This document shows positions 16,290 to 16,484 of a stretch of 16,484 nt of DNA, piece after piece. Source of the stretch: Chrysochromulina tobinii (lineage: Eukaryota; Haptophyta; Prymnesiales; Chrysochromulinaceae); the NCBI GenBank assembly GCA_001275005.1, contig JWZX01003021.1, positions 1 to 16,484 on the forward strand, read 5' to 3'. The translations under genes and the position numbers were made by a program. Each line of letters opens with the position of its first letter. The first letter of the stretch is position 1. The notes below the pieces were generated by a model. That model was given only the letters and a program-made list of their open reading frames with translations. It was not told where the DNA came from and did no database searches.

Positions 16290-16316
16290 CGCGGTACGCC
16301 GCCGTGGCGTACCGCG
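16290..16316. repeat. Perfect 11-base-pair inverted repeat with 5-base loop
   Basis: Arms CGCGGTACGCC and GGCGTACCGCG are fully complementary around GCCGT. It would form a very stable hairpin in RNA or a cruciform in DNA. Confidence 0.85.
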
Positions 16317-16426
16317 CTACCGGGCGACGCCCGGGAGTGATTCTAAGATCAGATGCACCACGCGACCCGTGTGGACGGAAGTAAACGGTTTGTGGTATCA
16401 GTGACCGAAACGGCGCCCAGCCTTTT

Positions 16427-16484
16427 TGCTGTGTAGCTCGAAGCACCCTGCTGTGTAGCTCGAAGCACTTGCTGGGTCGCTCGA
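16427..16484. repeat. 22-base tandem repeat running to the window edge
   Basis: TGCTGTGTAGCTCGAAGCAC occurs identically at 16427-16446 and 16449-16468. A degenerate third copy (TGCTGGGTCGCTCGA) begins at 16470 and is cut by the end of the window. Confidence 0.85.

Larger units (their letters stand above)
16058..16484. other. 3' flank of polyprenyl synthase with G-tract, palindromes and tandem repeat
   Basis: No gene seen. After an AT-rich stretch (about 16090-16125), a G-rich run with two long G tracts (about 16161-16176) is followed by a zone crowded with GTAC-containing palindromes (16205-16330). The window ends in a 22-base tandem repeat. None of this is explained by the neighbouring gene. 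Confidence 0.55.

Overview
The window looks like nuclear DNA of a unicellular eukaryote, most likely a microalga (a haptophyte is my best guess, inferred and not proven). It is GC-rich, its genes are compact and mostly intronless, two short GT-AG introns with GTGCG donors can be read, and the recognisable proteins are eukaryotic: a Gcn5-type histone acetyltransferase with a bromodomain, a mitochondrial-type polyprenyl diphosphate synthase, a multi-pass RING-H2 protein, a seven-helix receptor related to cAMP-receptor-like GPCRs, an HTTM/vitamin K gamma-carboxylase-like membrane protein and an EF-hand nicotinamidase. I see no tRNA, rRNA or CRISPR.

Layout: 126-1436 (+) EF-hand nicotinamidase; 2032-2721 (+) small single-pass membrane glycoprotein; 3413-5315 (-) HTTM-like protein with one clear intron and one frame break; 6199-8841 a block of unrecognised coding sequence whose coding strand changes twice (minus, plus, minus); 9797-10747 (-) cysteine-rich, probably lumenal or secreted unknown; 11087-12253 (+) Gcn5; 12528-13598 (+) GPCR with one intron and one frame break; 13893-14732 (-) RING-H2 protein; 14858-16057 (+) polyprenyl synthase. 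Spacers hold little except short repeats and palindromes.

The genes do not form an operon or pathway cluster. Two pairs are divergent from short shared upstream regions (unknown/Gcn5, RING/polyprenyl synthase) and two pairs are convergent (glycoprotein/HTTM, GPCR/RING).

The most interesting region is 6199-8841. Two minus-strand coding segments lie in the same reading frame and are separated by about 720 bases that are coding-like on the plus strand. The 6-base direct repeat AGGGGT sits at both strand-switch points. Leaving out the middle segment plus one repeat copy joins the two minus segments in frame. This suggests an insertion or an inversion inside a formerly continuous gene, or an assembly error. 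Two other genes carry a single frame break (HTTM, GPCR), so sequencing or assembly error has to be considered for all three.
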